From NCBI RefSeq assembly GCF_000308455.1, contig NZ_BAFP01000080.1:1-64000 (forward strand): DNA of 64,000 bases, in the 5' to 3' direction. Numbering within the stretch: the stretch's first letter is position 1; each line of letters begins with the position of its first letter. This stretch comes from Nocardia abscessus NBRC 100374 (GTDB taxonomy: Bacteria; Actinomycetota; Actinomycetes; Mycobacteriales; Mycobacteriaceae). The position numbers and the translations under genes are program-made. Under the pieces are notes generated by a model. The model worked only from the letters and a program-made list of their open reading frames with translations, had not been told where the DNA came from and made no database searches. Below, piece after piece: positions 1 through 8,518 of this stretch.

Positions 1-523
1 GCACGGCGGTGTTGCCTGCGCCGATGACGATCACGTTCTGTCCGGCGTACTCGTGTGGTGCACGGTAGTGACTGGCGTGCAGCAGTTTTCCGGTGAAGCT
101 GTCCTGGCCGGGCAGGGACGGGATGTTCGGGGAAGCGAATCCGCCGGTGGCGGCGATGAGGCGGGGTGCGTGGAACGCGGCGCCGGTGTCGGTGTGGACG
201 GTGAAGGTGTGTCCGTCGTGGGTGACGGTGTCCACGCGGTGTTCGAGGTGGATGTCGGTGTCGAGGGTTGCGGCGTAGCGACGGAGGTAGTCGATGACTT
301 CGTCGCGGTGGGGGCAGTGGTCGGGGTCTCCGGGGAACGGCATGCCGGGCAGGGAGCTGTATCGGGCGGGGGAGAACAGGGTGAGGCTGTCGTAGTAGCG
401 CGGCCAAGAGCCGACAGGTTCGCTGCCGGCTTCGATCAGGGTGACCGTCAGACCGCGGCGGCGGAGGTGATGGGTGGCGGCCAGGCCGGATTGGCCGGCG
501 CCGATGACGATGGCGTCGCTCAT
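1..523 (-). CDS. FAD/NADP-dependent flavin monooxygenase (ArsO-like), 3' part beyond window
   Basis: The reverse strand reads open from an ATG at 523 to the left edge (174 codons), so the C-terminal part is missing. Near the N-terminus is a Rossmann dinucleotide motif (VIGAGQSGLAA). A second one, VIVIGAGNTAV, lies just before the edge, and between them is FTGKLLHASHY, which fits the FxGxxxHxxx(Y/W) fingerprint of flavin-containing and Baeyer-Villiger-type monooxygenases. Such proteins use FAD and NADPH to oxygenate small substrates. It is the last gene of a minus-strand set that lies back to back with the arsR operon. Related flavoproteins, often called ArsO, sit in actinobacterial ars loci, so a role in arsenic metabolism is plausible but inferred. 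The reading frame is intact as far as it can be seen, unlike its upstream neighbours. Confidence 0.85.
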   Translation of the reverse strand, partial: MSDAIVIGAGQSGLAATHHLRRRGLTVTLIEAGSEPVGSWPRYYDSLTLFSPARYSSLPGMPFPGDPDHCPHRDEVIDYLRRYAATLDTDIHLEHRVDTVTHDGHTFTVHTDTGAAFHAPRLIAATGGFASPNIPSLPGQDSFTGKLLHASHYRAPHEYAGQNVIVIGAGNTAV

Positions 524-624
524 GAGATGTTCGTGCTTTCAGTTGTCGGATCGAGCAGCAGGAGAAGGCATGCGGGGGTAGTGAGGCCGGCGCGACGCAG
601 ACCTCACCGAGTGGTGCGGGGTCG

Positions 625-1250
625 TCAGAAGTGGGTGAAGGCGGCCAGAGCGGTGGCGAGCAGGCGGGGGCGACGTGGTGTCCTTGACCGTGCAGCGTCT
701 CGCGGGTGAGGCCTGGTATCGCGGTGGCGAGGTGGTCGGCGGCGTCGAGGATGTAGGGGGCGCTGGTGGTACCGACGATCAGCCGGGTCGGGACGCTGAC
801 GGTGGCGTATCGCTCGACGGTAGAGAGCGAGGCGGTCGATGCGGTCGGGGGCGGCGAGGGCGGTTTCGAGGGCGATGACCGCGCCGTAGGAGTAGCCGAA
901 CAGGGTGGTGACCGGTCCGACGGCGTCGATGACGGCCAGCACGTCATCGATCATGTGGCTGATGTGCGGGGACGAGTGGCCCCATCCGCTGGTGCCGTGC
1001 CCGCGCAGGTTGATCAGGACGACCTCGAAGTTGTCGGCGAGGTGCTCGGCCATCGGCAGCAGGCTGATCGCGCTGCCGAGCCCGCCGTGCACTCCGACGA
1101 TGACCGGTCCCGCCCCGCGGGCGAGGTAGGTGATGGCGTGCCGTCAGTCGAGGTCACCGCACCGCCGCGCACCAGGGCTGTGCCGGATACCGAGACCGGG
1201 GCTGGGGTTGCTGCGGGTACGAGGGATGGATTCGACGTGGTGGAGGTCAT
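625..1250 (-). pseudogene. Decayed alpha/beta-hydrolase
   Basis: The minus strand encodes a recognisable alpha/beta-hydrolase in pieces. The start, MTSTTSNPSLVP at 1250, reads until about 1140, where a one-base deletion shifts it into a frame carrying GVHGGLGSAISLLP, INLRGHGTS and the nucleophile elbow FGYSYGA. After DRIDRLALY (about 820) the frame breaks again. A third frame gives VPTRLIVGTT and the catalytic-His region LHGQGHHVAP, and a last shift gives the end at 625. Between the second and third pieces the expected lid segment appears to be missing. At least three frame breaks plus an internal deletion make a functional enzyme unlikely. The start codon overlaps the stop of the upstream MFS gene (ATGA), so the two were once translationally coupled. 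Confidence 0.75.
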
Positions 1251-2481
1251 GCTGTGTGCGGTTCTTTCGCAGAGGGTGTCGGGATGCTTGCAGCGGCCAG
1301 GAGCGCGGCAGCGACGGCGATGCCGCCGAGGATGAGGAAGGCCGTGGCGTAACCACCGACAGCGGCAGCCAGCGCGGTGGCGCCGAACGGGGCCAGCGCC
1401 ATGGTGATGGTCAGGGGTGCCGACAGCAGGCCGGTGAGGTGGCCGTAGTGGGCGCTGCCCCAGCGGTCGGTGACGGCGGTGGCTTGCAGCAGCGTGAATA
1501 CGCCGCGGGCCATGCACGCGGCGATCGCAGCTGCGATCAGCACGGCGGCGGTGGTGAACACCCCGAGCAGGGCGGTGGTGGCGGCGATGGCGAGCAGGAT
1601 CGCGACGGTGCGGGCGCGGACGCTGGTGCGCGCGGCCAGGGTCGCGTAGCCGAGGCGGCTGGCGACCTGCCCGGCGCCACCCAACCCGAGCGCGACCGCG
1701 GCGACGGTGGTGTCAAGACCGCGTTCGGTCAGCAACGGCACCAAGGTGACCACCACGGCGAAGGAGGCGAACCCGCTGAGGCTCAACGAGATCGCCAGCA
1801 CGAGGAACGCGCGGCTGCGCGCCACCGGCCCTGGGTGGGTGAGGTGGGCGTGTTCGGGTTCGGCGGCCGGGCGCGGCGGCCACGGCACCCGCAGCCCCAA
1901 CCAGTGCCCCGGCACGGTCACCACTGCCAGGATCACCGTCAGCACCAGATATGTTGCCCGCCAGTCCATGTGCGCGACCAGGGCGGCGGTCAGCGGGGCG
2001 AACACGGTGGAGGCCAACCCCGCAGCCAGAGTCAGGATGGTCAGCGCGCGGATCCGGTTCGGCCCGTACCAGCGGGTGAGGGCGGCGAAAGCCGGGGGAT
2101 ACAGCACCGCCCCCATCGCGACCCCTGCCAGCAGCCACCCCGCGACGAACCATACGAGGGTGGGGGCGGTCGCGACCAGGATCAGGGCGGGTATGGACAG
2201 CAGTGATCCGGTGGTCATGACGCCGCGAGGGCCGTGGTGGTCGAGCCAGCGGCCGATCGGGATACCGGTGAGGGCGGCGAGGAGTTGTCCGGCGGAGAAC
2301 GCGGGGTCAGTGCGGTCGCCGACCAGCCGGTGTCGGTGGTGATGTGCCCGAGCAGCACAGGGAAGGCGTAGAACAGGATTCCCCAGCTGGTGATCTCGGT
2401 GACGCACAGCATCACCAACACCCGCCGCAACCCAGCCCCGGTGGCCACCGGCTTCGGCGGCGCGGAAACAGCCTCCATCAC
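1247..2481 (-). pseudogene. MFS transporter, frameshifted near the N-terminus
   Basis: A major-facilitator protein of about 410 residues is split between two minus-strand frames. The N-terminal piece begins MMEAVSAPPKPV at 2481 and holds the first membrane helix (ITSWGILFYAFPVLLGHI). At about 2300-2310 one base is missing, and the protein continues in another frame from AFSAGQLLAALTG to the stop at 1247. The rest has regularly spaced hydrophobic helices and the MFS loop GRWLDHHGPRGV. Everything apart from this one shift looks well preserved, so the disruption is recent or a sequencing error. MFS permeases of this type recur in actinobacterial arsenic islands; the substrate is unknown. The stop overlaps the start of the hydrolase remnant. 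Confidence 0.75.
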
Positions 2482-2489
2482 AGACCCGT

Positions 2490-2743
2490 TCAGCGCGCGG
2501 GCACGGCGGCCACCGGCAGCGCCTGCAACGCCACCGGCCCCGACAACAACACCTCCTGCTCAGCCGGTGCACCACCACCACGCCACCCGCACCGATCGCC
2601 AGCACCGCCGCCGCGCCGCCCTTGAGAACGCCGCGGCGCGACAACGAAGCGACGATGTCACCGAAGTATTCACCGCCCGAGGTATTGGGCACCTCGTGGA
2701 AGCATGCGTTCCCGCACTTGTACCGGCATGGTGATGGAGGCAC
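2490..2743 (-). pseudogene. PhoX-type phosphatase, N-terminal remnant
   Basis: The minus strand from a GTG at 2743 encodes CRYKCGNACFHEVPNTS followed by a twin-arginine-like segment SRRGVLKGGAAAVLAIGAG. This matches the start of DUF839/PhoX secreted phosphatases, which carry a Cys/His-rich leader before a Tat signal. After about 60 residues the frame shifts, and a second frame carries about 30 more residues before a stop at 2490. The remaining roughly 600 residues of a PhoX protein are absent; the MFS gene starts at once. The fragment is therefore a deletion relic, probably left when the ars-linked genes were inserted or rearranged. Confidence 0.6.
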
Positions 2744-3130
2744 GCGACGACTGGCCGTCGTGCTGCACGAAAAGGGCGAGTGGTGTGAGCTTCACGGCGA
2801 ACTCCCAAATGGGTCTGACGCGCCGCACGGTAAACACCGCAGACGATTCACAGAAGACGCGCAGATGAACGACCAACCAATTAGGTAACCCTTCACACCC
2901 AGGGACCACGGGGGCACAGATCAGGTCGGTCGACACGCGCCTCGCCGCGGTGGCGGCGCTACGCTGGGTCCGGGTTGTCGCGCCTATGTGATCATGGACT
3001 CGCTCATCGCCCGCCGCGCTGCGGCACGATCCAGTGCCGCCTATTGCAGTATTACCAGGTCAAGCGAAGTGTCCACGTGCCGGACGTCCGGCCCGAACCC
3101 ACACACCCCGTGCTTGTGTTCACCGGGTGT
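2744..3130. other. Intergenic region between the two arms of the ars island
   Basis: About 390 bases between the PhoX relic and the arsR promoter. I see no convincing coding frame on either strand; the short open frames lack coding-like composition and a ribosome-binding site. Confidence 0.4.
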
Positions 3131-3170
3131 TTGCTTGCCCGATTGTATAGATATCGGTCAATATAGCTGT
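3131..3170 (+). promoter_or_regulatory. arsR promoter/operator region
   Basis: Directly before the arsR ATG lies a short AT-rich stretch, TATAGATATCGGTCAATATA (3145-3164), which stands out against the GC-rich background and holds imperfect ATAT-type dyads. ArsR/SmtB proteins bind such dyads over their own -10 region. It is the only plausible place for an autoregulated promoter of the operon. The exact operator half-sites cannot be fixed by eye. Confidence 0.4.
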
Positions 3171-3548
3171 ATGTCGAAGTCGAAGCTGGTGGTGACGCCT
3201 GTGCAGGCGTGCTCGGCCGTGCCGATCGTGCGTGAACCCTTGTCGGCGGACGCGGCCGGTGAGTTGGCCGGGATATTCAAGGCGCTGTCGGACCCGGTGC
3301 GGTTGCGCCTGTTGAGCGCGATCGCTTCGCGCGAAGGTCAGGAAGCGTGCGTGTGTGATCTGTCCGAGGGCATCGACCTGACCCAGCCGACGATCTCGCA
3401 TCACTTGAAGGTGTTGCGCGAGGCCGGGCTGCTTGCCAGTGAACGCCGCGCCTCCTGGGTGTATTACCGGGTGATTCCCGAAGCGCTGCAACGACTGTCG
3501 GATGTGCTGCTGGTCGAAAGTGGTGCCGCCGCGGGGGTGAACGCGTGA
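3171..3548 (+). CDS. arsR: ArsR-family arsenite-responsive repressor
   Basis: A 125-residue winged-HTH protein with start MSKSKLVVTP at 3171. It carries the ArsR core: FKALSDPVRLRLLSAI, then ACVCDLSEGI with the paired Cys of the metalloid-sensing helix, the recognition helix LTQPTISHHLKVLREAGLL and the wing region ERRASWVYYRV. A further Cys lies near the N-terminus (VQACSAV). In this family arsenite binds the cysteines and releases the repressor from DNA. An upstream in-frame extension to 2988 exists but lacks homology. The stop overlaps the acr3 start (GTGA), indicating translational coupling. It most likely represses its own operon and perhaps the divergent set. Confidence 0.93.
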   Translation: MSKSKLVVTPVQACSAVPIVREPLSADAAGELAGIFKALSDPVRLRLLSAIASREGQEACVCDLSEGIDLTQPTISHHLKVLREAGLLASERRASWVYYRVIPEALQRLSDVLLVESGAAAGVNA

Positions 3549-4663
3549 GCGCGGATACCGCCGCCGCGGAGAGCGGAGTCGTGGCGAAGCTGTCCACGCT
3601 GGACCGGTTCCTGCCGGTGTGGATCGGTGTCGCCATGGCCGCAGGACTGCTACTCGGACGAATGATCCCCGGGCTCGGGGATGGGTTGAGCGCGGTCGAG
3701 ATCGACGGCATCTCCCTGCCGATCGCGATCGGCCTGCTGATCATGATGTACCCCGTTTTGGCGAAGGTGCGCTACGACCGGCTCGACACCGTCACCGGCG
3801 ACCGCAAGCTGCTGATCGGGTCGCTGGTGTTGAACTGGCTGCTCGGCCCGGCGTTGATGTTCGCCCTGGCATGGCTGCTCCTGCCGGATCTGCCGGAGTA
3901 CCGGACCGGGCTGATCATCGTCGGGCTGGCGCGCTGCATCGCGATGGTCATCATCTGGAACGACCTGGCCTGCGGTGACCGCGAAGCCGCCGCCGTGCTG
4001 GTGGCATTGAACTCGGTGTTCCAGGTGATCATGTTCGCGATGCTGGGCTGGTTCTACCTGTCGGTGCTGCCGGGCTGGCTCGGCCTGGAGCAGACCACCA
4101 TCGATACCTCGCCGGGGCAGATCGCGAAATCGGTGCTGATCTTCCTCGGCATCCCGCTGCTGGCGGGCTATCTGACCCGCCGCTTCGGTGAGCGTGCCAA
4201 GGGCCGCGACTGGTATGAATCCACGCTGCTGCCCCGCATCGGGCCGTGGGCGCTGTACGGGCTGCTGTTCACCATCGTCATCCTGTTCGCCCTGCAAGGC
4301 AAACAGATCACCTCCCAACCCCTGGACGTCGTGCGCATCGCGATCCCGCTGCTGGCCTACTTCGCCATCATGTGGGGCGGCGGCTACCTGCTGGGCGCTG
4401 TGATGGGCCTGGGCTACGAGCGCACCACCACACTGGCGTTCACCGCCGCGGGCAACAACTTCGAACTCGCCATCGCCGTCGCCATCGCCACCTACGGCGC
4501 CACCTCCGGCCAAGCCCTCGCCGGAGTCGTCGGACCCCTCATCGAAGTGCCAGTGCTCGTCGGCCTGGTCTATGTCTCGCTGGCGCTGCGCAAGCGGTTC
4601 CGCCCGGCCTCTGCCGCACCCATCGCGGCTGCCCTCGCACAGGAAAGGGCACTGGAGCGGTGA
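3545..4663 (+). CDS. acr3: Acr3-type arsenite efflux permease
   Basis: A 372-residue polytopic membrane protein with about ten hydrophobic helices. The segment ARCIAMVIIWNDLACGD contains the conserved Cys and the signature of the Acr3/BASS superfamily, and LNSVFQVIMFAMLGWFY and FTAAGNNFELAIAVAIA are further family blocks. Acr3 exports arsenite from the cytosol using the membrane potential, alone or with the ArsA ATPase, which is also encoded here. The GTG start overlaps the arsR stop by four bases, and the stop overlaps the next gene's GTG start, so arsR-acr3-arsC are tightly coupled. Length is normal for the family. Confidence 0.95.
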   Translation: MSADTAAAESGVVAKLSTLDRFLPVWIGVAMAAGLLLGRMIPGLGDGLSAVEIDGISLPIAIGLLIMMYPVLAKVRYDRLDTVTGDRKLLIGSLVLNWLLGPALMFALAWLLLPDLPEYRTGLIIVGLARCIAMVIIWNDLACGDREAAAVLVALNSVFQVIMFAMLGWFYLSVLPGWLGLEQTTIDTSPGQIAKSVLIFLGIPLLAGYLTRRFGERAKGRDWYESTLLPRIGPWALYGLLFTIVILFALQGKQITSQPLDVVRIAIPLLAYFAIMWGGGYLLGAVMGLGYERTTTLAFTAAGNNFELAIAVAIATYGATSGQALAGVVGPLIEVPVLVGLVYVSLALRKRFRPASAAPIAAALAQERALER

Positions 4664-5067
4664 CCACGACACCAGCTGTGCTTTTCGTGTGCGTCAAGAA
4701 CGGCGGCAAATCCCAGATGGCCGCCGGACTGATGCGGCACGCCGCCGACGGGCGCGTCGAGGCCTACTCCGCGGGAACCGCGCCAGGGGAGGGTCTCAAC
4801 GCGTTGTCGGTGCAGTCGCTACAGGAAGTCGGTGTCGACATCCGCGACGAAGTACCCAAGCCGATCGACGAGCGGCTGCTGCGTGCGGTCGACCGGGTCG
4901 TCGTCTTGGGCCGTGAAGCCCGCATCGAACCGGTCGAGGGCGTCGCGATTGTCCACTGGAACACCGACGAACCCTCCGAACGCGGCATCGACGGCATCGA
5001 ACGCATGCGACTGGTCCGCGACGACATCAATACCCGCGTCCAGCACCTGCTCACCGAACTCACGTGA
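4660..5067 (+). CDS. arsC: Arsenate reductase, LMW-phosphatase fold, with Cx5K loop
   Basis: A 135-residue protein of the low-molecular-weight tyrosine-phosphatase fold. The catalytic loop reads VCVKNGGKSQMA, so Cys11 is followed by Lys17 where classical LMW-PTP-type ArsC have Arg (Cx5R). It also lacks the extra cysteine pair (CGDxC) that thioredoxin-linked ArsC use. This pattern fits single-cysteine actinobacterial arsenate reductases that work with mycothiol and mycoredoxin, as described for Corynebacterium glutamicum ArsC1/ArsC2; that assignment is inference from the missing resolving cysteines. The GTG start overlaps the acr3 stop. It would reduce arsenate to arsenite for Acr3. Confidence 0.85.
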   Translation: MTTTPAVLFVCVKNGGKSQMAAGLMRHAADGRVEAYSAGTAPGEGLNALSVQSLQEVGVDIRDEVPKPIDERLLRAVDRVVVLGREARIEPVEGVAIVHWNTDEPSERGIDGIERMRLVRDDINTRVQHLLTELT

Positions 5068-5095
5068 AATCAGAAACCTGAGCAAGGGAACCGCC

Positions 5096-5767
5096 GTGAC
5101 CGAAAGCCCGCTCGCCCAGGCCCACTACCACCACCCTGATCTGGCCATCGACCAGAAGGTCGCGCTGAAGACCGCCGCCACTCGGCTGCAGCGTGAGTTC
5201 GAAGGCACCTTCGGTGTCGAGACCATCGAACGATTCCTGCACTCCTCCTACGACCAGTTCGCCGGACGCGCAACCGTGGTGAACTTCCTGCCGCTGCTGT
5301 ACCGAACGCTTCGCCCGCCAACGCCTGCAAGCCCTGGCCAAAGTCGAGGGCAAAGCCCACACCGGCAAACCCACCGTGCTGTTCCTGTGCACCCACAACG
5401 CCGGTCGCTCGCAGATGGCGTTGGGATTCTTCCCTCACCTCGCTGGGACAACGCCGTCGCGTGGTCCGGCGGTTCGGAGCCCGGCGCGGAGATCAACCCT
5501 GCGGCTGTCGAGGCCATGGCGGAGGTCGGTATCGACATCACCGGCGAGTTCCCGAAGCCGTGGACGGAGGAGATCCTGCAGGCCGCCGACGTGATCATCA
5601 CGATGGGTTGCGGGGACGCCTGCCCGCTGTATCCGAGGCGCCGCTACGAGGAATGGGCTCTCGAGGACCCCGCCGGACTCGATGTCGCCTCGATCCGTCC
5701 GATTCGGGAGGAGATCGAAACCCGCGTCCGTCACCCGCTCGCCGAACTCTACATCCCCACCGCCTGA
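5096..5767 (+). pseudogene. arsC: Arsenate reductase with N-terminal helical domain, two compensating frameshifts
   Basis: The frame from GTG 5096 (after an AGCAAGGGA ribosome-binding site) to 5767 is open for 223 codons, but its middle is scrambled. Residues from VTESPLAQAHYHHPDL to about VVNFLPLL match the helical N-terminal domain that precedes ArsC in several actinobacterial phosphatase-like reductases. At about 5300 the frame slips, and the catalytic segment CTHNAGRSQM is encoded in another frame. At about 5445 a single missing base restores the original frame, which resumes at DNAVAWSGGSEPG and runs through CGDACPLYP to the end. The product as written would lack the Cx5R loop and should be inactive unless these are sequencing errors. 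Its CGDxC pair would have made it thioredoxin-type. Confidence 0.75.
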
Positions 5768-5809
5768 CGCCCGTCCGGCACCTGCTCACCGAAAGGTTCT
5801 CTCCAACTC

Positions 5810-6220
5810 ATGGCCAGCAAGCCCAGTGTTCTCTTCGTCTGCGTCCACAACGCCGGACGCTCCCAGATGGCCGCAGGCTTCCTCAACCACCTCGCCGGCG
5901 ATGCCATCGAGGTCCGCTCCGCCGGCAGCACGCCCGCCGAGTGGGTCAATCCGGCCGCGGTCGAAGCCATGGCCGAGGTCGGGATCGATATCTCCGATCA
6001 GTCGCCGAAGATCCTCACCTTCGACGCGGTGGAATCCTCCGATGTGGTCATCACCATGGGCTGCGGCGACACCTGCCCGGTGTTTCCCGGTGTGAGCTAC
6101 CGCGACTGGGTGCTCGAGGACCCCGCAGGCAAGGGGGTGGAAGCGGTGCGCCCGATCCGCGACGAAATCAAAACCCGCGTCGAGGATTTGATCGCCGAAC
6201 TACTGCCCGCCCGCGCCTGA
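5810..6220 (+). CDS. arsC: Arsenate reductase, Cx5R type with CGDxC pair
   Basis: A 136-residue LMW-phosphatase-fold arsenate reductase. The active-site loop is VCVHNAGRSQM with Cys11 and Arg17, followed by SAGS, and a second cysteine pair sits in ITMGCGDTCPVF (Cys85 and Cys89). This three-cysteine layout is that of thioredoxin-coupled ArsC: Cys11 attacks arsenate, then the Cys85/Cys89 relay forms a disulfide for reduction. It is intact and closely resembles the C-terminal half of the preceding frameshifted gene, suggesting tandem duplication or redundant acquisition. It lies 42 bases after that gene and 18 before arsD, within the same operon. Confidence 0.93.
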   Translation: MASKPSVLFVCVHNAGRSQMAAGFLNHLAGDAIEVRSAGSTPAEWVNPAAVEAMAEVGIDISDQSPKILTFDAVESSDVVITMGCGDTCPVFPGVSYRDWVLEDPAGKGVEAVRPIRDEIKTRVEDLIAELLPARA

Positions 6221-6238
6221 GCTGAGGACACCCGACAC

Positions 6239-6625
6239 ATGAGCACCATCGAGGTTTTCGAACCGGCCCTGTACTGCTACACCGGAATCTGTGGACCCGA
6301 CGTGGATCAGGCACTGATCACCTTATCCGCCGATCTCGACTGGATCCGCGGCCAGGGTGGGGATATCACTCGCCACAACCTGGCCTCGGAGCCACTGGTG
6401 TTCGCGAGTAACGAACCGGTACGCCGCTTCCTCGAGCTCGCCGGATCCGACGGCCTGCCGCTGGTGCTCGTCGATGGTGTCACCGTGCTGACCGGCCGCT
6501 ACCCGACCCGCGCCCAGCTGGCGACCTGGGCTGGGATCACCGATCCCGGCCCGGTCACGGCACCGGCCGGGGTGGGGTTGCTGGGGCTGACCGAGGGTGA
6601 CTGCAGCGGGCCGGGCTGCTGTTGA
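6239..6625 (+). CDS. arsD: ArsD arsenite metallochaperone
   Basis: A 128-residue thioredoxin-fold protein that begins MSTIEVFEPALYCYTGICGPDVD. ArsD delivers arsenite to ArsA through Cys12, Cys13 and Cys18 of the E. coli type. Here Cys13 and Cys18 are present but position 12 is Tyr. The C-terminal tail ends in GDCSGPGCC, a vicinal Cys pair like the one seen in longer ArsD proteins. Its stop lies just before the arsA start, matching the usual arsD-arsA pairing. Weak repressor activity, known for some ArsD, cannot be judged from sequence. Confidence 0.9.
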   Translation: MSTIEVFEPALYCYTGICGPDVDQALITLSADLDWIRGQGGDITRHNLASEPLVFASNEPVRRFLELAGSDGLPLVLVDGVTVLTGRYPTRAQLATWAGITDPGPVTAPAGVGLLGLTEGDCSGPGCC

Positions 6626-6630
6626 GGACG

Positions 6631-8415
6631 ATGACGACTCCACGCTTTCTCACCGACGCGCCGCGCTTTTTGTTCTTCACCGGCAAAGGCGGGGTCGGCA
6701 AGACCTCCATCGCGTGCGCGTCGGCGGTCGCGCTGGCCCGCCGCGGTTTGCGGGTTCTGCTGGTCAGCACCGACCCCGCGTCCAACCTGGGGCATGTCTT
6801 CGGAATGACGATCGGGGCGAGCATCACCGGGATACCGGCGGTGACCGGGTTGTCGGCCTTGGAGATCGACCCGCAGCAGACCGCGGCGGCCTATCGTGAA
6901 CGGATCATCGCTCCGGTCCGTAATCTGCTGCCGGTCAAGGAAATCGAGAAGATCACCGAGCAGCTGTCGGGGTCCTGCACCACCGAGATCGCCTCGTTCA
7001 ACGAATTCACCGCGCTACTCACCACGACCGGCGGGCCCGCCGAAGCGTTCGACCACATCGTGTTCGACACCGCCCCCACCGGGCACACGATCCGGCTGCT
7101 GCAACTTCCCGCAGCCTGGACCGAGTTCCTCGAAGGCACCGGCGATGCCTCCTGCCTCGGCCCGCTTTCGGGCTTGGATGCCCAGCGCGACATCTACCGC
7201 GCCGCGGTGCGCGCGATCACAGACCCTACGCTGACTCGGCTGGTCCTGGTCGCCCGCGCGCAGACCGCGTCGCTGAACGAAATCGCCCGCACTTACGCCG
7301 AACTCGCCGACATCGGTGTACGAAGCCAGCATGTAGTCCTCAATGCCGTGCTCCCGGAACCGACCATCGACGACCCCATCGCCTCGGCGATCCACCGCCG
7401 GGAGCAAACCGCGGTGGCTGCCCTTCCCACTGAATTGGTCGATCTGCCGACCGATCGCATCGAACTCAAAGCCACCAACATGGTCGGCATCGACGCGCTC
7501 GACCAACTCTTCGCCGACACCTCCGCGCCCAGCGACGCACCCGAGGTCCCGGCACCGGACATCCCTGCCGAAGCGTCGCTGGGAGTTCTCATCGATGAAC
7601 TCGCTGAGAGCGACCACGGATTGATCATGTGCATGGGCAAGGGCGGGGTCGGCAAAACCACCATCGCCGCGGCGATCGCCACCGAACTCGCCCGTCGCGG
7701 CCACGACGTGCACCTGACGACCACCGATCCAGCAGCTCACCTCGAGCACGTGCTGGCCGGCAGCCCCGAGGGCCTGCGTGTCTCCCGGATCGACCCGGCC
7801 GAGGCCACCGACCGGTACCGCACCCATATCCTCACAACCAAGGGCGCGCACCTCGACGAACAGGGCCGGGCCGCGCTGGCCGAAGACCTTCGATCGCCGT
7901 GCACCGAGGAAGTGGCGGTGTTCCAAGCGTTTTCCCGCATCATCGGTGAATCGCGGCGCCGGTTCGTGGTTGTGGACACCGCGCCGACGGGCCACACACT
8001 GCTGCTGCTGGATGCCACCGGTTCCTATCACCGCGAGATCGCCCGCCAGATGGGCGAAGGCGCTCGCTTCACCACGCCCTTGATGCGGCTGCGTGATCCG
8101 GCCGCGACCCGGATCATCGTGGTGACCCTGGCCGAAACCACCCCGGTTCTGGAAGCTGTTGCCTTGCAGGCAGATCTCGAACGTGCCGGAATTCATCCGT
8201 GGGCCTGGGTGGTCAACAACTCCCTTGCCGCCGCGGCACCCTCGGCCACCCTGCTACGGTACCGCGCCGCCGAAGAACTCGCCCCCATCCGCACCATCGC
8301 CCAGCAGGCCCAGCGGTATGCGGTCGTGCCGATGAGCGCGTCCGAACCCCTCGGCGCCACCAGGTTGTCCGCCCTCGCCACCGACCGGGCATCTCTCGGG
8401 CTCACCCAGCGGTAA
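6631..8415 (+). CDS. arsA: ArsA arsenite-stimulated ATPase, two-domain
   Basis: A 594-residue tandem GET3/ArsA-type ATPase. Each half has a deviant Walker A loop, GKGGVGKT, at residues 18-25 and 336-343, and a DTAPTGHT signature (FDTAPTGHTIRLL and VDTAPTGHTLLLL). Cysteines in SGSCTTEIA and LRSPCTEEVAVF match the positions that bind arsenite in E. coli ArsA. It energises Acr3 and receives arsenite from ArsD. The ATG at 6631 was chosen because homology starts with RFLFFTGKGG; a TTG at 6622 overlapping the arsD stop is the alternative. It is the last ars gene. Confidence 0.95.
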   Translation: MTTPRFLTDAPRFLFFTGKGGVGKTSIACASAVALARRGLRVLLVSTDPASNLGHVFGMTIGASITGIPAVTGLSALEIDPQQTAAAYRERIIAPVRNLLPVKEIEKITEQLSGSCTTEIASFNEFTALLTTTGGPAEAFDHIVFDTAPTGHTIRLLQLPAAWTEFLEGTGDASCLGPLSGLDAQRDIYRAAVRAITDPTLTRLVLVARAQTASLNEIARTYAELADIGVRSQHVVLNAVLPEPTIDDPIASAIHRREQTAVAALPTELVDLPTDRIELKATNMVGIDALDQLFADTSAPSDAPEVPAPDIPAEASLGVLIDELAESDHGLIMCMGKGGVGKTTIAAAIATELARRGHDVHLTTTDPAAHLEHVLAGSPEGLRVSRIDPAEATDRYRTHILTTKGAHLDEQGRAALAEDLRSPCTEEVAVFQAFSRIIGESRRRFVVVDTAPTGHTLLLLDATGSYHREIARQMGEGARFTTPLMRLRDPAATRIIVVTLAETTPVLEAVALQADLERAGIHPWAWVVNNSLAAAAPSATLLRYRAAEELAPIRTIAQQAQRYAVVPMSASEPLGATRLSALATDRASLGLTQR

Positions 8416-8518
8416 GCCGAGTCCGTTGACGCCAAAGAGGCCCGCGACCGTCTCGCGGGGACTTCTGTCGGCCGCATACGCTGTAGAGCAACGTCTTTCG
8501 ACTGACAGCAGGGTTCGT

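Noticed and set aside
1130..2206. 358-codon plus-strand frame
   Set aside because: It is antisense to the MFS gene, rich in Gly, Gln and Arg, and without a recognisable fold.
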